From IMG/VR virus record IMGVR_UViG_3300010160_000036, positions 1 through 64,000 of that record: a stretch of 64,000 nucleotides of DNA. The stretch is one strand, 5' to 3'. The DNA is from a virus. This document shows, piece after piece, positions 33,939 through 48,900 of the stretch (positions within the stretch are counted from its first letter, which is position 1; the number at the start of each line of letters is the position of its first letter). The notes under the pieces are model-generated. The model did not search any database. It was not told the DNA's origin and saw nothing but the letters and a program-made list of their open reading frames with translations. Position numbers and translations under genes: made by a program.

Positions 33939-36900
33939 ATGGCAACAAGAATTAGAACACTAAACTTTTTACCTGAAGTATTTCAGACCCCTACTAACGC
34001 ACAATTTTTAGGAGCAACACTAGATCAAATTACGGATCAACCAAATACGATGCGTATTGAAGGTTATGTTGGTAGTAAGTTTGGATATGGTATTAATGCT
34101 AAAGACAAATATGTAATTGAACCTACAAAAACACGCACTGACTATCAATTAGATCCTGCTGTTGTATTTACAAAAACAAACACAGCAACAGCAGTCGATT
34201 TCATTAGTTATCCGGGCATAGTAGATGCTGTAAAATTAAACGGTGGCATCATTGATAATAACGACAGACTGTTTAACAGTCAATTTTATTCATGGGATCC
34301 GTTTGTTGATTTGGATAAAGTAATCAACTTTAATCAATATTACTGGTTGCCAACCGGTGCACCGGCAGTAACAGTTGCTACTGACATTGTTTATAATGTC
34401 AGTGATTATGTTGTAACAGATTTGCCAAATGGATACAACATTTCAAGTGACGTTAATCCAAGTGGCTCAACTAATCCATCATTGACTTTTATTCGTGGCG
34501 GTACATATACATTTACTGTAGATCAGAATACTGCATTTTGGTTACAAGGTAAACCGGGTGTAACCGGCTATGATCCAGCTCAACCTAATTTACAAACACG
34601 TAATATACTTGGTGTTGAAAACAACGGGGCCTCTAGAGGTGTAGTAACATTTAATGTACCTTATAAAAACGCACAGGATGAATATAATTTCCCAGGTAAC
34701 AACTTAGTTGATGTAGTATCAACTACGCCATTTGATGAAATCAATGGTCAGCTGTTAAGTTATGTTAAAAATATCGACGGTGTGACAGCATTAGGAGGTA
34801 GAACTGTACTGTTTTATAATACTGGCGTAGTTAATGAAACTGGATTTGTTGGCCCGTTTTATGATACAACACTGTATGATGAAAACGGTGGCAACGCCCC
34901 GTTCGTTTATCCGGGCACATCGATTGATAATAACAATTATAATGGTGGTTATTATACTGATCCTTCAGCTACATTTTATCTAATAACATATGTTGGTGAT
35001 CCTGACAACCCTACACTAAAATTAGTACCATATGCCCCTATCCCAACTGAAGAAAAGATAACAGCAGTTTACGGCACACAATGGAAAGCTAGAAATTTTT
35101 ATCGTAATATCGAAGGCGTAATTAACTTGATCCCGTATCTAAGCAGTTTGCTAGATACAATATATTATCAAGACGGTACTAGTCCAGACAAGGTTGGTGT
35201 TATTAAATTAATTAATAGCAACTCTGCAAATCAAATTAATGTCAATGATATTTTAGGTAAAAAGAATTACACTGCACCAAATGGTGTCGTGTTTACTAAC
35301 GGATTAAAAGTATCATTTGCAGGTAGTATCTATCCAACAACTTACAAGACAGGTGAATACTATGTTCAAGGTGTGGGTACTGCAATTGAATTATTAGACA
35401 TTGCTACACTAATTGCCCCAGAACCATTCACTGCAGGAACATATACACCATACGACACCTTACCGTATGACATTGGCAACTATGATAGTACATTATACGT
35501 TCCTGTATATCAAGATTATTTAACAATTGCAAGAAATAGTATTGACAGAAATGCATGGTCACGAAGCAATCGTTGGTTTCACATTGATGTTATTAATGCA
35601 ACTGCAGGTTATTTAAATGATCCTACAATCGTTACTACATATGCAACACAAAATAATAAAGCAAAACGCCCGGTCATAGAATTTTATCCTAACTTACAAT
35701 TATTTAATAACAACATTGTTGGCAAACAACCTATTGATTTCTTTGACACTAGAACAACAGATGCATTTACTCAAGTTGCCGGACAACTTGCTTACTACCC
35801 GGACGTAGAAGTATACACTGCATCAACCGCATCTATCGCATCAGCATCAAGCGCAACATCTACTACAATTACTGTATTGGCGTCAGACGTGGGTCCTGTA
35901 ACTAGTATTGGTGCCAGCATAGGTACATTTCAAGTAGGTCAATATATTACCGACAATGCTGGTAAACTACCACGTAATAGTCAAATCTCAGCTATTTCTG
36001 GTACAACAACATTGACATTGACGGTTACGTGGCCTTATGCATCATCATTTACATCAGCCACTAATGTGTCATTAATTGCAAACGGTTTACCAAATGATGA
36101 CTATGCATTGTATGACGGTGCAAAGATTGTATTCTCTGTAGATACAAATGTTGATGTTCGTAATAAAATTTATATTGTTCGTTTTTCAAGTATTGCCGGC
36201 TCAATCCCAGTTATTACATTGACTGAAGTTGAAGATGGTTTAGTATTACCAAACGAAGGTACATTTACATTCAAGGGCTATTACAATCAAGGTATGGATT
36301 TTTACTTTGATGGTTTAACATGGTTTGAAGCACAGCAAAAGACAACAATTAACCAAGCACCATTGTTTGATGTCTTTGACAATGATGGTGTAAGTTTTGG
36401 TAACAATAATGTTTATGTAGGTAGTTCATTCAAAGGTAACAAACTATTCAGTTATGGTATTGGTAGTGGAATCAATGATTTGATATTAGGCTTTCCGTTG
36501 CGCTATAGTTCCGTAAACAATGTAGGCGACATTAGCTTTGATGTACTAATAAACTCTGCGACATTTAATTATGTTAAGGGCATTGCACCAATAACACAAA
36601 AAGTAAACACTGGATATGTTCACAACTATAGTGACCTATCGACATTTAGTAGAGCATTAGGTTGGCAAACAGCAGTTGCTGAAAGTCGGCAGTACCAAGT
36701 GTTTAATTTTGATTATGTAGCATCTAACCCAGTAACAACATATACATGCGACATTGCGGCTGCAACAAACACTGCATGGCCTAACATTCAATTGTATGTA
36801 AATAATGATTTGCAAGCATCATCAACTTACACATATGAAATTACAGAAGATTCTACTGTAATTACATTTACACCACCTAATCCTTTAGTTGATACTGTAA

Positions 36901-39900
36901 TTGAAATTACTATACTAAGTGACCAAGTAAGTCCAACAGCTTACTATGAAATCCCTATCAACTTACAAAACAACCCATTCAATACTGATATCACAACAGC
37001 AAACGTTGGTGATATACGTGGTCAGTATCAAAGTATCTTTTACAACAATCCTGACACTACTGGCGTAGTATTTGGTTCAAACAACTATCGTGACTTGGGC
37101 AATCTTGTGCCATGGGGTAATAAGATTATTCAGAATAGTGCAAGTCTTGCACTTCCTGGCACATTCCTTCGCAAACAAAATCACAATTTAGTTGACTCGT
37201 TGCAGTATAATAGTCAACAGTATATTATATTTAAAAACTTGTTAGTAAATACAATTGATAGTACAGACTATACTTATTATCAGTTACCGGCAGTAATGCT
37301 AGATAACGCATTAGATCAAATTACCTCAGGTAAAATTGAATCTGGTCCATTCTTTTGGTCTGACATGCTACCTAACATGTCAGCATATGCTACCAACACA
37401 TATACTTTTGCTAACTCATTAGATGTAAGTATCTATCCATTGACTAGAATTTATGATTTTACTAAATCAAACTATTATGGTGTTCTTGTTTATCTAACAA
37501 GAACTGTTGATAACTTTACAACAACTACTCAGTTACTAATCAATATTGACTATACTGTCAGCACCGATACTCCTAGCTTAACAATTAGTACTGATTTGTT
37601 ACCAGGTGATATCGTAACAATTAAAGAATATAATCAAACATATGGTAGCTATGTTCCAAATACTCCTACTAAGTTAGGATTGTATCCAGCATTTGTACCT
37701 GAAGTTATCTTAGATAGTAACTACACACAACCTACATATTTTATTCGTGGACATGATGGATCATATAATCAATTGTACGGTGATTATATTGACGGGAATT
37801 TAGTAGACTTCAGAGATAAAGTATTGTTAGAATTTGAAACAAGAATCTATAACAATTTAAAACTAAGTGACATCATTCCAATTCGTGACTATGATGTTAT
37901 TCCTGGTTTCTTTAGAAATACTGGTTACTCATATGACGAAGTACTAAGCATATACTCGCAATACTTTTTAAATTGGATAGGTCAGAATCGTGTAGAATAT
38001 AAACCACAAGTAGGTTATAGTTCAATTGACCAGTTTACTTATAATTACAGTCAATCAGGAAATAAGATTGATGGTAGTCAAATATTACAAGGTTATTGGA
38101 GAGGTATATATCAATATTTCTATGACACCTCTGAACCTAATACAACACCATGGGAAATGCTTGGCTTCACTGCAATGCCATCATGGTGGACAGGACGTTA
38201 TGGTGCTGCCCCATATACAAGTGACAACTTAGTATTATGGAAAGATTTAGCACAGGGTATTAACTGGAACAACGGTGATCCCTACGTATTGAGTCAGTTT
38301 ATCAGACCGCAGTTGTTAGAAGTAATTCCTGTTGACAGTGCTGGTAATTTATTATCACCATTTGATGCTATTGTTGGTAACTATGTAGAACGTTCATTCA
38401 AACATGATTGGAAAGTTGGAGATGTAGCTGCAACTGAATTATCATATCGCAGAAGCAGTACATGGCCATTTGACTTGATGAAACTATTGTCATTGACAAA
38501 GCCAGCAGAATTTTACAACTTGGGTGTTGATGTTGACAATTACAAATACAACACAGAATTCAATCAATTCTTAGTTAACAACCGCAGCCACTTAGTAATT
38601 AGCGATGTACAAATTTATGGTAATGGCATAGCTAAAACTAGTTACATCAACTGGATTGTTGATTATGAAAAACAATTGGGCGTGGATGCAACAACCAACA
38701 TCACTAATTTGCTAGCTAATTTGGATGTTCGTTTAGCATACAGACTTGCTGGATTCAGTGACAAGACCCTATTGAATTTCTATGTTGAAAAAGGCACACC
38801 AAACAGTACAAATGCTTCATTATTGATTCCTAATGAAAGCTATCAAGTATTGTTATATGACAATGTGCCATTCGACAAAATTATATACAGTGGAGTTATT
38901 GTACAAAACGTAGGCACTGGATGGAAAGTATTTGGTAACTCACAGAACAACGCATATTTTAATATAAGTGTTCCAAAAATAAACGGAAATTATAATAAAG
39001 TATCAGTAGAAGGATTATCTGTACAAATTGCAAATGACTACTTTGACAATAAAAGTCAGTTAATCCCATATGGTACCGAATTCAATTCAATACATGATGT
39101 TGCACAATTTATAGGAAGCTATAATAATTATTTGCTCAACCAAGGCGTATTGTTTGACCAGATCGAATCTGGCTTAGCAGTAATTTGGAGTCAGATGGTT
39201 GCTGAATATTTATATTGGGTTCAATCAGGATGGGAAAAAGGAAGTTTGATTAACTTAAATCCAGCAGCCAATATTATGACTATTAACAAAGATAGTTACA
39301 TTGTTCAACCATTAACACTACAAAAACAAAACTTTGTATTGAATCAAAACTTATATCCAATTAAATCTACTGATTTAGCTGTGGTTCGTGAAGGTACTTT
39401 ATTCACAGCTACACCATTAAATCAAGGTGATACCGTTGCATATGGTCAGTTTAACATTAGTAATTTTGAACATGGTATTGTTTTCAACAACGTAACACTA
39501 TTTAATGATATCATCTACAATCTTATAACCGGTTTACGTCAAGCTCGTATCCTAACAAAGGGTGTTAAAACTGCCGATTGGAATGGTACAATCGATGCAC
39601 AGGGTTTTATATTAAACCAAGACAATATCTTAGAATGGGACAGTATCACAAAGTATACCAAAGGTTCTATTGTATTATACAAAAATAGATATTGGACTGC
39701 GTTACAAGTGATTAATGCTAGTGCGATTTTTGATACTAAGTTATGGAAAGAAACTAACTACAACGAAATTCAAAAGGGCTTACTACCTAACGGTTCAACA
39801 CGTTCGTATGAATCTACGTTGTTCTATAATACAAACATTAGTAACCTAGACAGAGATAGTGATATACTAAGCTGGTCATTAATTGGTTATCGTCCCCGTG

Positions 39901-42900
39901 ATTACCTAGCACTTGCCGACCTAACAGATATTACCCAAGTCAATGTTTATAAGAACATGATTAAACAAATGGGTACAAGAATCGCCGCTAATAACTTTAA
40001 GGGCGTAACTTTACTACAAGGTGGTATTGACTATGATATCAATGATAATTGGGCTATCAAGACAGGTGAGTTTGGTGGTGTGTTGGATAATAACTTTGTT
40101 GATTTTAGATTAAATCAAACTCAATTGACCGGCAACCCAAGCACAGTAGCATTGACTACAGGAGATTATACTGACGGAGTAGAACAAGAAGTTCCGTTGT
40201 ATTCTGTATTTAATTATAGTAGACCATTGACTAACCCTAATGTTCTACCTACATTACCAGTTGACACTCCCAACAGATTATATCCTGCAGCAGGTTATGT
40301 AAACTTTAACGATATTTCAGTTTACGGTTATTACTATAATGATTTAAACACTGCTCAGACTCCGTTGGAAAAATTATACGTAGGTGAATATGTTTGGATT
40401 GCTGATTATAACGGAACTTGGCAAGTATACACCCCTATCAGCAATGGTCAATTAATTGAAGTGGTTAATAACTTGAATGGAACAGTGACCTTGACTTTTG
40501 CTGAACCACACAACTTAACTAAGTATCAAACTATTGCTATTATTAATTTTAATGCAGGTGTCAATGGGTATAGAATCGTACAATCAATTATAGATAATAA
40601 CAGAGTTACAATTGCACTTAACTTGTTAGCATCAGTTACAAGACTTACCGGTACTGGCATAGTGATGAGATTTCAATCTCAACGTGTAAATCAACCTAGT
40701 GACATCAATTCATTACCGTTACTAAACACAGAATTTGTTAAGAATAAAGTATGGGTAGATACAAATACTGACGGTGATTGGGCTGTCTATCGCAAGAGTT
40801 TAAATTATGTTTATGATTTAGAATTATTAAGAACAGGTGCATTGAAATTTGGTAGTGCAGTAGCAACTACAAGTGACTTAGGCTATTTAATTGGTGACAG
40901 TGACTTGGGTGTAGCATACAGATATGTATATGACCCTGTATTTAAAGTATTCGTAATGCGCCAAAGTATAACTGGATCAGAAAGTTTTGGTTCTACTATT
41001 TCTTATAGTGGTAACAAATTTGCCATCAGTCAACCAACCGGTGCATTATTAGCTAACAGATTAGTTAAAGTATATGATTTGATTGTGTCTATCACACAAA
41101 ACATATTACAATTATCTCAAACAATTCAAGCACCAACAGGTGCAACAAACTGGGGTTCTGCTACAGCATTCTCCGGTGATGGTAACTGGTTGTATATCAG
41201 TGCATATGAACAAAACAGTGTATATGTATATCGCAAGTCACAAGTAACTGGATTGTATGAGTATTCAACTATTATCAATGTTTTAGGATTGGTAGCAGGG
41301 GATAACTTCTCTTACTCACTGTCAACTAATTATTACGGGGACACTGTAATTATTGGTGCACCTGATGTAGATACCACAGTAGACAATACAGGTTCAACTT
41401 ATATTTTTGAACGATTAGTTCAGAATTTTGAATCACAATACAACAGTCAGCCACTAGTTCCTCAAACATTCAAATTAGTATATACTCCCGGCACAACTAT
41501 TAGAACCGCATCGGCCATTGCAAGTAACGCAGTAACATTGAATAGTGTTGCAGGATTAACAGCAGGTGTAAATGGTACTGCAATCGTGTTTACTGGCACA
41601 GTATTTGGTAGCATTGCACTAAATCAAGTTTATTATGTTAAGTCTATTGTAGGTTCTACTGTTACGTTGTCTTTAACTCGTAACGGTACTACATTAACCT
41701 TGACTAATAGTTCAGGCACAATGTCTGCGGTAGTACAGACTCAACCATTGTTTGTAAGTGTTAACGGCACACTAATTACAGATAATAATTATGCTGTCAC
41801 GGGTACTACGTTAAATGTCTATCAAAGTTTGATCGCAGGTGATATCATAACATCTAGCAGTTCACAATTTGTATTGATTGAAACATTGGTATCTCCTGAT
41901 AATCTAACAATAGGTGAACAGTATGGTTACAGTTTAGATACTAACACATACGGTACTGAAATATTAGTTGGATCACCGTTTCAACTTAATTCACAAAATC
42001 AGGAAGGTGCTGTCTATCGATACACTGATGGCGGCGGCAAATACGGTATCATAACTGGTTTGCTTGACTGCCAAGTTTCAACACCTACAACTATATTAAT
42101 AAACGGTTATGTAGTTGATATACCATTAGGTAATGCAACTATAGTTGCTAATTCAATAGCTTCCGCTAATATCACCAATGTAACTGCTACTACACAAAAC
42201 GGTAAGTTGGTAATTTCTACTATTAGCAATGAATTAGCATATGTCAATGATAAATTAAACATTGTAACATTAAGCGCACATGACTTCTATCAATTGGGTA
42301 TTAGTAAGTATCAATTGACACAAACTATTAATGATCCACACAGTCAAGGTAGAACACAATTTGGTACTACTATTAAATTTAATGAAAGCAGCTCATTTGT
42401 AGTAAGCTCACCTGTATCAACACGGTATGAAGAAACAACCTTTGATGCTTCTGATGATGCCAACTATAACAATGACACATTGTTTGATAACAATACAACT
42501 CAATTTTTAGACACCTATACTAATGCTGGCGCAGTATACATGTTTGACTATGTAAGCAACTACGATGAAAATTTAAACAATGTGGGTCAATTTGTATATG
42601 CTCAAAATGTTAATGCGTTTGATTTAGACTACGGCGCACAACCATACTATGGCACAGCATTAGATTTTAATAACAATCAAGTTGTTGTTGGCACACCTAA
42701 CTTTAGACCAAATATTAATAACGGTCAAGTAATAATTTATCAAAACGCCACTGGTGTACAAGACTGGAGTGTATATCGTAATTCAACTCCTATCGTTGAT
42801 GTAAACGCAATTCAAAATGCCCAGTTATATAGTGCATCTACTAATAACACATTGATCAATCTAGATTACATTGATCCATTACAGGGTAAATTATTAGGTG

Positions 42901-45900
42901 CTGTTGCTGAAAATATTGATATCACGAGCAACCGTGATCCTGCTGCATACAATGGTCCAAATTCTACTAACACTAGTTCTATTGTTTGGGGAGCCAAACA
43001 TGTTGGTAAATTGTGGTTTGATACAAGCACTACTAAATTTGTAAACTATCATCAAAGTAATGATGTGGTATATAATAGCAAATGGTGGGGTCAAGTATTC
43101 CCTGGAAGCAGTCCTGTAGTTTGTAGTTGGATATCTAGTAACGTTTTACCTACAAATTATGCAGGCCCCGGTACTGTCAAAGACGTAAACGAATATACAA
43201 TCGAATACACATTGAACACTACTGGAGCTATTGTTCCGGTATACTTCTATTGGGTTCGTAACACAAACATTGTGTTTACACAATTAGGCAAAACACTGTC
43301 AGATACAATATGTGAATCATATATTGCAAATCCACTGACAACTGGTATTTCTTACTTTGCACCACTATTACCAAATGCGTTTGGTTTGTATAACACTATG
43401 GACTATGTAAACAATACAGACACTGTAATGCATGTTGGTTTTGCTACTGGAACAAATGATGATGTTTCACACAGTGCATACTCATTGATACGTGAGAACA
43501 CGGATGATTTCTTGCCTGGTTTGCCAGGAACCCCGGGTGTAACATACCCCAAATCATTGTACAATAGAATGCTAGAAAGCATGAGTGGTGTAGATGAATC
43601 AGGAGCAGTTGTACCTGATCCAAATCTACCAAAACCAGTACAAAGTGGTATACTAGTACGTCCTCGCCAAAGCTTCTTCTACGATAGATTTGGTGCATTA
43701 AAGAACTATTTGACAACTGCTAATGAAATACTAGCAAAGTATCCATATAACGAAACAAGTTATAGTACATTCTTAAATACATCAGGCGCTGTCAATCCAT
43801 CTACTGTTGGTAATCCAAATTGGTCTGGTGCTGAAGAACTATTCTACAACACACAAGATTATTGGACACCAATTAATTGGTGGGCAATTGGATACAATGA
43901 CAACACACGTCCAGCAATGATGGTTCAATCATATTATGATTTGGCTACGTTGAATGCACAAAATGGATTAATCGTTACTGTTGCTAAGAACGGTCAAGGT
44001 CTACAAGAGACATATAAATATGACATTATAATCAATGATTGGGTTCGTATTGGATTACAAAATGGTACAATACAGTTTAAGAGTTCATTGTGGGACTATG
44101 CTACTGCTCGTTTAGGATTTGGTGATAATTTCTTTGACACCACTCCATTCGACACCTACCCAAGTGAGGAGACTCGTTATATTGTTCGTGCATTGAACGA
44201 AGAAATGCCTACAGAATTAGGATTCTTTAAGAATGAGGGCTTGATATTGTTGTTCAACTACATTATTAGTGAGACAATCGAAAGTCAAAATTACTTGCCG
44301 TGGTTGAACAAAACATCATTTGTTGATGTGTCACACACTATTCGTGAGTTACTTCCATTAAAAATATTCCAATCAGACAATCAAGATTTCTTGAGTGGTT
44401 ATATCAATGAAGTTAAGCCATATCATGTAGTCATTAAAGACTTCTTGTTTAGATATACTGGTCTTGATTTATGGCGCGGTAATGTCACCGACTTTGATTT
44501 GCCCGCAACATATAATACAAACTTACAAAAGTATATTACTCCTGAATTGGTATATACTAATCCAAGTCAAGATAATCAATATTTGCCCACAGATCCTATC
44601 TGGCAAACACCGCCCTATGTTGAATGGTTTAACAATCATGGGTTGAGCATCACCGGAGTAAACAATTACCCAATTACTACACTAGCATCATATCTAACAT
44701 TAAATTCTATTGACATGGTAGTAGATAACGTCTATGGTTTCCCAGTAGACAGTGTTATTCAAATAGGTGAAGAACAAATTGCTTATTCAGGTGTTGACAG
44801 AGCATATGGATTATTAACTGGATTAACTCGCGGTGTTAATGGGACTCCTGTGACAAATCATATTCCAGGAGAGCAAATCATTACAGATTTGCCTGCCGTA
44901 TTGTTACTAAACGGTGGTCGTGGTTATACCGAACCTCCTAAGGTAACAGCATACATAGATACAACCGTGTTCCCGGCGCCAACACGCGCCGCTATATTAC
45001 AACCCGTAATGAACTTGGATACGATCTTACGCATTGATGTAGTTGATCCAGGTGAAGGATATGTTGAATTACCACAAATCTTAATTGAACCAAGTGCTAT
45101 AATTACGTTCCCAAGTTCATATGTAGATTTGAGTAATGACACAGTTATCATTCAAAGTCAGTTGCTACGAACTGGAGATTTAATTCGTTACAGTGTGGGT
45201 GCAAATACAACTCCAATAGGTGGCCTAAAACAAGGAGAATATTATTATATTTCAGTATTGGAAACTATACCTAATTTTGTTATTTCTTTCTATACAACTT
45301 ATGTAGGTGCATTAAAGGATCAGGACAGAGTTAATTTATTAAATGGTGGATCAGGATCAAACAACTATATTGCTATTAGTGCAAGAGCAAGTTGTGTTTC
45401 TACTGCAATACCAATTCGTGAAAATCAAATTACACTAAGATTTGATAGAACATCATACACCTCACAAGTACAAGATTGGGCTCCTAATAATTTTTACGGC
45501 TCGTTCTATGCAGGTGTATTTAGAAATACAACTCAAGTTGCTAGTTCCGGATTGACATTGGAATCTAGCGCACCTCCTATTGATTCTATACTAGCTAGTG
45601 CTCAAGGTGCTCCGTTCTACTTACAGGATGTGTCTAATAATCATGTAGTTGATTGGTCATCACGTACTAGAATTGTAACTAACACCTCTAATACTGGTTA
45701 TATTACTATTGCCCCTAGTGAAGGCGGTACTCCTTTAGAGGGCTATGTTGGACCAACAACTGGCTTCTATATTGGAATGCCAATAAAATTCACTGGTGCA
45801 AAATTTGGTGGATTAGTTGTTGGGACTGTATATTATATTAGTGCTATCAACGGATTAACTCAATTTAAATTGGTTGATGGTGTTGGCAACCCCGTAGTAT

Positions 45901-48900
45901 TAACAACAGAAACTGCCCCAGTGGCCGGCCTAACTGCAATGATTGGTGAAGTATCAAACACTGCTGTAGTAACAATTGACTATCCTGGTATTTTACCAGT
46001 AACTACAACACAATCAGCAACTAATTATGTAATATCTCCATTGTTGTCAGGTAGCCAAGGTGGTACAGCAGGATTCTATCAAGGTATCTCATTGTTCTTT
46101 ACAACTAATTCTACTGGAAATTATCAAACATTTGGTAATATCGTAGAAAACGAAACATATTATGTCACTACTGTGATTAATTCTACGACATTCACTATGT
46201 CAACTAGCAACAATCCTATTAATTTAACTGCTACACAAGTATATGGTACCGGTGATTATGTGAAACTAAGTACAGTCTCATCATTAAGCATCAATGATCC
46301 AATCATCTTTACTGCCATGTACATAGTTGGATCAAGTGTTTCTAACTTTGGTGGCATCATTGCTGGACAAGTTTACTATGTTGCATCTATTGATTATAGC
46401 ACTAACAGAATTACTATATCTAATACTGTTAACGGAGGCAACGTAAATCTATCAGATGTAGCAGCCGCAACCAATACATACTGTACAATGACTGACCAAA
46501 AGGATACAGTTAAATTAACAACAGCCACTGGTAATATAACAATGAATGTTGGATTACCAATCAGTCCCGGCCAAATTACAGGTCAGAAGTTTACATTCTA
46601 TAAAACATCAGGTAACTACATAAACGGCGGTGCCGGATATACTGGAACAGTAAGTAATCTAGTTACAAGAATAACAGTAGCTACAACAGCAACATCAAAC
46701 TATCTATATTTAAATCAGTTGTATGGTGGTACAACACATATGTATGTAAACATGCCATTCAAAGTTACTGCTAATATTGGTAACTTGATTGCAGGAACTA
46801 CATATTATGTTAAATCATTAGGTACAATTAGTGTTGATATTTCAAGTAGTTCTTCATCTACTAATTTGTATACCGCAGCAAATACAACCGGCTTCTATGT
46901 AGGTATGCCAATAATATTCACCGGGGGTATATTTGGTAATGTCAAACCATTGGTCACTTATTATATTAAATCATTACCTGATTCTACTCACTTTTCTATT
47001 AGTGAGTATTTAGGTGGACCTACATTTATACTGTCAGGTAACAACGGATTAATGACTGTTTCTGCTAACGATCCATATATTACAGTAAGTAGTAGTTTAG
47101 GTGGAAGTACATTTGCTCTTGCTAATAGTACAACAGTTACTACCCTAACTCAATATGTAACTTCAACTCCAACTTTCTATGTAAGTTACAAGCTAGGTGG
47201 TTATAGTGTGACCACTCATACTGCTGGTTCTGGATTTGCATATAACAACAATATAACGCTTCTTGGAACAAACTTTGGTGGTACAACACCATTAAATGAT
47301 GTAATAATTAATGTCTCTGGAATCGGCACAACCGGAGAAATAACTTCTACTATTATTTCTGGTACACCCGCAGAATTAGCAAAACAATACTACTTGAAGG
47401 TTATAAGTGACACCCAATTAGAAGTGTATGAAAATGCATTGATGACTATCCCAGTAGATGGAACTATTCTTGCCATTGAATATGCAGCAGGTGATTATGT
47501 GTTCTTACCTGAACCATTTTACTTCAATCAAAGTATTGTAAAATACAACAACAAAGTATGGCAATGTATTGTCAGTAATAGTGACGCAGAATTCATTCTA
47601 GGTAAATGGGAGCTAATGGATAGTGGAAGTCGTAGACTAAATGCATTGGATCGTATCGTTGGTTACTATCAACCAACAGTCAACATGCCTGGTTTAGATT
47701 TAACTCAGCTAGTTTCCGGAATTATATATCCAAATAATACTTATTTGGATAATGCTTTCCCTCCGGCAGACGAGTATCCATTAGATACATTATTATCAGA
47801 TCAACCATTCTATCCTACTAGCATAAACAACATGGCTATTACTTGGGACGGAGTAAAATATGTAGGTGGTGCAAATAGCCCTACATATTCATCTGCTATT
47901 ATAAGTGAAAACTCAATTAATTGGGCAATTGACAAGATTGCTGATTCACCGGTTAGTATTACTAGTATTAAATATGTAAGTGGTTTATATGGTAGTGGAT
48001 TGTATGTAATAACAACTGCGAATTCGGCCACCCCAATTTATATCAGCCAAGATGGTATACAATATGCAACATCCGGCGGAGCATACATACCGTATGATTC
48101 AACAGCATACAGTATTACACCATATGATTTCAGCTCATTAAAAGTAGAATCAACATTACTAAACAGTGTTGATTATTTTAACAACATATGGGTAGCAGTT
48201 GGAGAAAATATCGTAGCAAGTACAGATTCATATTTCTGGGGCGAAGTATACAAATTGCCTTATCCAGGTGTACTGCGTTCAGTACATTATGTAAATAATC
48301 CAGGCTTTACTGGATGGCTAGCAGTAGGTAACTGGACAATTGGTAATACAACTAGTTCTGTTATATTATCAAGTGATGATGGATTTGTTTGGACACAAAT
48401 CAATGAAGGCATTACTACAATCATTACTAGCGCAACATTAAATGTTGTTTATAGTAGCAACGATTTAATTATTTTTGCAGGAGCAAATGGTAAACTATTC
48501 TCTAATGCATCACCTGCATCATATACACAACAAACAACTAATGTAGTAACTGGGTTGAACGATGTGATATATGCGGATGGTGTATATGTTGTAGTAGGTG
48601 ACAACGGAACTATCATTACAAGCACAGACACAATCACATGGACAACAAGAGTATCAACTACTACAAATAATTTAAATGGAATTACATATGATGTAGTCAA
48701 CAATAGATTTGTAGTAGTAGGGGATAATAATACAATATTGACAAGTATTAATGCAGGTGTTACATGGATACTATCAAGTGTATACACAGTTGATCCTACT
48801 GTTTATACTGTACAAGGTGATGCATTTACATCTGGTTATGGACCGGAAGAATTAGTTCCCGGTGTTGTATCTGACAATTTGACTATGATTGTTAACACAC

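Noticed and set aside
48449-48787. 112-residue leftward frame in the propeller-like region
   Set aside because: Shadow of the giant protein's repetitive Val/Thr codons.
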